Source: Bacteroidales bacterium (GTDB lineage: Bacteria; Bacteroidota; Bacteroidia; Bacteroidales; UBA7960). From it: DNA of 5,447 nucleotides. Below, in pieces: positions 5,184 to 5,447 of this stretch; position 1 is the stretch's first letter; each line of letters starts with the position of its first letter. Made by a program: the position numbers and the translations under genes. The notes under the pieces are model-generated. The model saw only the letters and a list, made by a program, of their open reading frames with translations. It was not told where the DNA came from and searched no databases. The DNA is taken from positions 1 through 5,447 of the forward strand of contig SKYG01000008.1 in NCBI GenBank assembly GCA_007128045.1. The letters are read 5' to 3'.

Positions 5184-5447
5184 TTATTCAGTCCATTGAT
5201 GATCTCTCTTTATATTTATGGGAAAGCCTTCAATAGAACCCGAAATCTCATATACGCCCCTGTTCAGCGCATCAGTAAGCTTATACAGATCCTGTTCAAC
5301 GACATGGTGAACCAGATCACTGTTTCTTAATACCAGCTGATAATCAGTTTCTCTTGCTGTTTTTACCACAATCGCATCTGCATCTGTAAGATTTGCAACA
5401 ATCAGGGTAAGTGGATAGTTGTCGTTTTCGATGATGTCGTCGGTTGA
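5184..5447 (-). CDS. Hypothetical protein, C-terminal part (5' end outside window)
   Basis: An open frame runs in from the right edge for 87 codons and ends at TAA (5184-5186). I do not recognise it. The visible part begins STDDIIENDNYPLTLIVANL and ends INIKRDHQWTE. It holds hydrophobic stretches suggestive of beta strands (YPLTLIVANL, DAIVV, YQLVL) and an acidic-rich middle (HHVVEQDLYKLTDALNRG); no membrane segment is seen. There is no in-frame ATG. The GTG at 5369 is an unlikely start because the frame stays open with similar composition to the window edge. It ends 24 bp before the chosen proB start on the same strand, so co-transcription with proBA is likely. Coding status is inferred from the clean frame, the position and the smooth fit with proB. 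Confidence 0.6.
   Translation of the reverse strand, partial: STDDIIENDNYPLTLIVANLTDADAIVVKTARETDYQLVLRNSDLVHHVVEQDLYKLTDALNRGVYEISGSIEGFPINIKRDHQWTE

Noticed and set aside
5184..5369. A complete 61-residue protein starting at GTG 5369
   Set aside because: The frame remains open for another 26 codons to the window edge with similar composition, so the start is more likely outside the window.

Overview
The window holds five genes of central metabolism and amino-acid synthesis. Two lie on the + strand: accA, cut at the left edge, and an oadA/pycB-type carboxyltransferase. Three lie on the - strand: an unrecognised open frame cut at the right edge, then proB, then proA. No rRNA, tRNA, transposase, phage gene or CRISPR array is visible. 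Weak Shine-Dalgarno signals, A-rich or CA-rich start regions and the style of the intergenic repeats suggest a Bacteroidota-like environmental bacterium. This is inference; no marker gene here settles it.

Layout. 1-701: C-terminal three quarters of AccA. 702-804: gap with a REP-like element and a short 7-bp-period array. 805-2745: a 646-residue protein joining a pyruvate/oxaloacetate carboxyltransferase barrel to a C-terminal biotin carrier whose sequence looks like AccB. 2746-2940: gap between convergent genes, packed with an inverted copy of the first element, two 7-8-bp arrays, a GGGCG-type palindrome and a perfect 22-bp palindrome. 2941-4188: proA. 4189-4337: gap between proB and proA with a twelve-unit 8-bp array and a second GGGCG-type hairpin. 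4338-5159: proB without a PUA domain. 5184-5447: unknown frame, 24 bp upstream of proB.

How the genes work together. ProB and ProA carry out consecutive steps from glutamate to glutamate-5-semialdehyde, the precursor of proline, and are probably one transcription unit together with the unknown frame. AccA is half of the acetyl-CoA carboxylase carboxyltransferase, which makes malonyl-CoA for fatty acids. The neighbouring biotin-dependent carboxyltransferase acts on pyruvate/oxaloacetate. The two share biotin-carried carboxyl chemistry, and the carrier fused to the second protein is of the acetyl-CoA carboxylase kind.

The genes themselves are largely ordinary. The most unusual content is in the spaces between them. 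All three gaps over 90 bp contain degenerate tandem repeats of 7-8 bp, and each also has a REP-like or hairpin-forming element. The array before proA would give that gene's mRNA leader a run of 118 nt with no G.
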